Origin: Lachnospiraceae bacterium
GTDB taxonomy: Bacteria; Bacillota; Clostridia; Lachnospirales; Lachnospiraceae
Direction of reading: 5' to 3'
DNA: 53,477 nt
Assembly: GCA_029227035.1 (NCBI GenBank)
Contig: JAQXZD010000076.1
Location: forward strand, 1-53,477
Shown here: positions 51,949-53,477 of the stretch, piece by piece
Numbering within the stretch: the stretch's first letter is position 1
Layout of the letters: every line of letters starts with the position of its first letter
Made by a program: the position numbers and the translations under genes
The notes under the pieces: model-generated
Told to the model about the DNA's origin: nothing
What the model saw: only the letters and a program-made list of their open reading frames with translations
Database searches by the model: none

Positions 51949-52914
51949 ATGAGTACAAAGGATACAAAAGTGCTGGATCAACAGCGCCAAAGACGAAACC
52001 GCATTAATCGTATGAAGAATGGAATCGTTCTTACGATTGCGGTTTGGATGATTGTTTCTCTGCTGGCTATTATCTTTTTGTCAGTTCAGGTTGTGAATCT
52101 GAATCGTCAGGTGGACCGGCTTACCGCAGGGCAGAATGAGGCGGTGGTTCCGGACGCAACCGAGCGCAGTGACAATACAGAGGCGACAGGAGCGGATACC
52201 CAGCAGGAAGCAGAGAAGACAGTATCCCAAAATACTGTTCAGACCGGAATTGATTCGCCGGATAACATGGCGAAGGAGGGAGATACACATAAGGTGTATC
52301 TCACCTTTGACGGTAGTCCGGGAACCAATACGGATAAGATTTTAGACGTTTTGAAGGAAAAGAATGTGAAGGCAACCTTTTTTGTCGCAGGGGATGACTC
52401 CGAGGAGATGAAGGCTGTATATCAGAGAATCGCAGACGAGGGGCATACACTGGGAATGCATTCTTATTCCAATAAATACAGCACCATATATGCTTCTACA
52501 GATGCATTCAAACAGGACCTGGATAAGATTTCCGGTTATCTGGATCAGGTTACGGGAACAAAGAGTCTGTATTACCGGTTTCCGGGTGGAAGCAGTAATG
52601 AAATCAGCAACGTTGATATGGCAGAGTTTGTCCGCATACTGAATGATGATGGAATCACTTATTTTGACTGGAATGTTTCGGCCGGAGATACGGCGCAGGA
52701 CTATACTACGGAAGATGTGGTAAAGAATGTCACAGAAGGGGTAGTTCGTTACAAGACATCCGTTGTGCTTCTGCATGACGGAGAAAATAAGTCAGCAACG
52801 GTAGAGGCGCTTGGTCCGTTAATTGATGCATTACAGAAGATGAATGCAGAGATTTTGCCGATTGATGAAAACACAGATGTAATTCAATACATTAAAGCGG
52901 ATAGTGTTGAATAA
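51949..52914 (+). CDS. NodB-fold polysaccharide deacetylase-like protein with altered metal site
   Basis: This 321-residue protein has a cytoplasmic basic tail, one transmembrane helix (about 24-47), a Thr/Glu-rich spacer, and an extracellular NodB domain (about 114-320). RFPGGS (210-215), DWN (240-242) and LLHD (274-277) match the family. Two usual metal ligands are not conserved: TFDD is TFDG (Gly122), and the second His of HSxxH is Asn175 (HSYSN). The base Asp121 and His171 remain. It may be inactive, bind metal differently, or act as a cell-wall binding protein. Confidence 0.85.
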   Translation: MSTKDTKVLDQQRQRRNRINRMKNGIVLTIAVWMIVSLLAIIFLSVQVVNLNRQVDRLTAGQNEAVVPDATERSDNTEATGADTQQEAEKTVSQNTVQTGIDSPDNMAKEGDTHKVYLTFDGSPGTNTDKILDVLKEKNVKATFFVAGDDSEEMKAVYQRIADEGHTLGMHSYSNKYSTIYASTDAFKQDLDKISGYLDQVTGTKSLYYRFPGGSSNEISNVDMAEFVRILNDDGITYFDWNVSAGDTAQDYTTEDVVKNVTEGVVRYKTSVVLLHDGENKSATVEALGPLIDALQKMNAEILPIDENTDVIQYIKADSVE

Positions 52915-52935
52915 ACGTGAGATGGAGGAAATACA

Positions 52936-53477
52936 ATGGGATTATTCAAAGATTTTAAGGAAGATTTTTCACAGGCAGTAAACGAGATGATGCCGGGGGC
53001 AGATTTGACTGAGAATGAGGAAAAGGAAGAAGAACTGGTTGTCGATACCTTAAGCGAAGAGGTGGATGTCAAGTCTGAGCTTTCCAAGCTTGACGGACTG
53101 CTAGAACAGGTGAAAAATGAAGAAGAGACAAAGCCTGAACCGGAGCAGCCAAAGAGCGCGCCGATTCCGGAGACAAAGGAAGTAAAGCAGCCGGAGACGA
53201 AAACGGAAACAGAAAAAACAACAGCAAAAGAGGAGAAGAAAATGAGCGATATCACAATGGAAACAAAGACAACCCCGAATACACAGATTAATCCTGCAGC
53301 GGTAGCAGATGAGACTTCCGTCATTACGGCAGGAACCACTCTTACCGGAGATATTACTTCAGACGGTTCTTTTGACATTCAGGGAACTGTAAACGGTAAC
53401 GTAACCTGTAACGGTAAGATGGTTGTAACGGGAACAATCAATGGTAACAGCGCAGCTTCTGAATTCTTCGCAGATGT
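52936..53477 (+). CDS. Bactofilin-family protein, cut by right edge
   Basis: The frame is open from ATG 52936 (GATGGAGGAA ribosome binding site) to the end of the window. About 120 acidic/Lys-rich, probably disordered residues lead into a bactofilin core: TSVITAGTTLTGDITSDGSF then DIQGTVNGNVTCNGKMVVTG, the start of the right-handed beta-helix. Bactofilins polymerise into cytoskeletal scaffolds. The long charged N-terminus is unusual compared with short bactofilins. Only about 180 residues are visible. Confidence 0.85.
   Translation, partial: MGLFKDFKEDFSQAVNEMMPGADLTENEEKEEELVVDTLSEEVDVKSELSKLDGLLEQVKNEEETKPEPEQPKSAPIPETKEVKQPETKTETEKTTAKEEKKMSDITMETKTTPNTQINPAAVADETSVITAGTTLTGDITSDGSFDIQGTVNGNVTCNGKMVVTGTINGNSAASEFFAD

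Noticed and set aside
1..53477. CRISPR arrays, tRNA/rRNA genes, insertion sequences or prophage genes
   Set aside because: I looked for spaced direct repeats, transposase motifs and cloverleaf-like sequences and saw none that I could support.

Overview
This window looks like a chromosomal segment of a motile, spore-forming, low-to-mid G+C Firmicute, most likely a Lachnospiraceae (Roseburia/Agathobacter-like). The grounds are Firmicutes-type genes (codY, cotJABC, sigK, a CheC/CheD chemotaxis set), a single long fla/che operon of clostridial gene order, strong AGGAGG-type ribosome binding sites, and promoters of the TTGCAC-17-TATAAT type. The genus is an inference. I see no insertion sequences, prophage, CRISPR array, rRNA or tRNA.

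Layout. (1) 1-5426: a partial membrane coiled-coil gene, the spore-coat operon cotJABC on the minus strand, then gltX and a UvrD/PcrA-type helicase. (2) 5444-8349: a monocistronic membrane HD-GYP + GGDEF cyclic-di-GMP enzyme with a third, degenerate GGDEF-like domain. (3) 8363-11431: a DUF1292 gene on the minus strand, divergent from an isoamylase-like protein that has lost its catalytic residues and is translationally coupled to a DUF5662 gene. (4) 11465-17827: sigK (no pro-sequence, no interruption), comM/yifB, dprA, topA and codY. A CodY-box-like palindrome overlaps the codY promoter. (5) 17908-49983: the fla/che operon, about 32 kb. It runs flgB-flgC-fliE-fliF-fliG-fliH-fliI-fliJ-motE-like-fliK-flgD-flg_new-flgE-motA-motB-fliL-fliM-fliY/fliN-fliO-fliP-fliQ-fliR-flhB-flhA-flhF-flhG-pilZ-cheB-cheA-cheW-cheC-cheD-(small membrane protein)-fliA-(small protein)-SwrB/DUF6115-like-(MltG-like). 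(6) 49942-51869: rpsB-tsf, whose promoter lies inside the fla/che terminator. (7) 51889-53477: a NodB-like deacetylase lacking metal ligands and a bactofilin cut by the right edge.

How the genes work together. The operon encodes the basal body, type III export gate, hook, stator, switch and the sensory core (CheA, CheW, CheB, CheC, CheD). It also carries FliA for late genes, FlhF/FlhG for flagellar number and placement, and a PilZ protein through which cyclic-di-GMP (plausibly from the upstream HD-GYP/GGDEF protein) could brake motility. cheY, cheR and flbD/swrD are absent from their usual positions.

Most notable observations: fliY is split into a CheC-like part and FliN by two in-frame stop codons, although the linker peptide between them stays recognisable and one stop lies in a perfect 11-bp hairpin stem. 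The flgE-motA gap has three complementary arms that could form mutually exclusive stems. Two enzyme-like proteins (the GH13 isoamylase and the NodB deacetylase) appear catalytically altered. The rpsB promoter is embedded in the fla/che terminator and followed by a possible leader peptide ORF.
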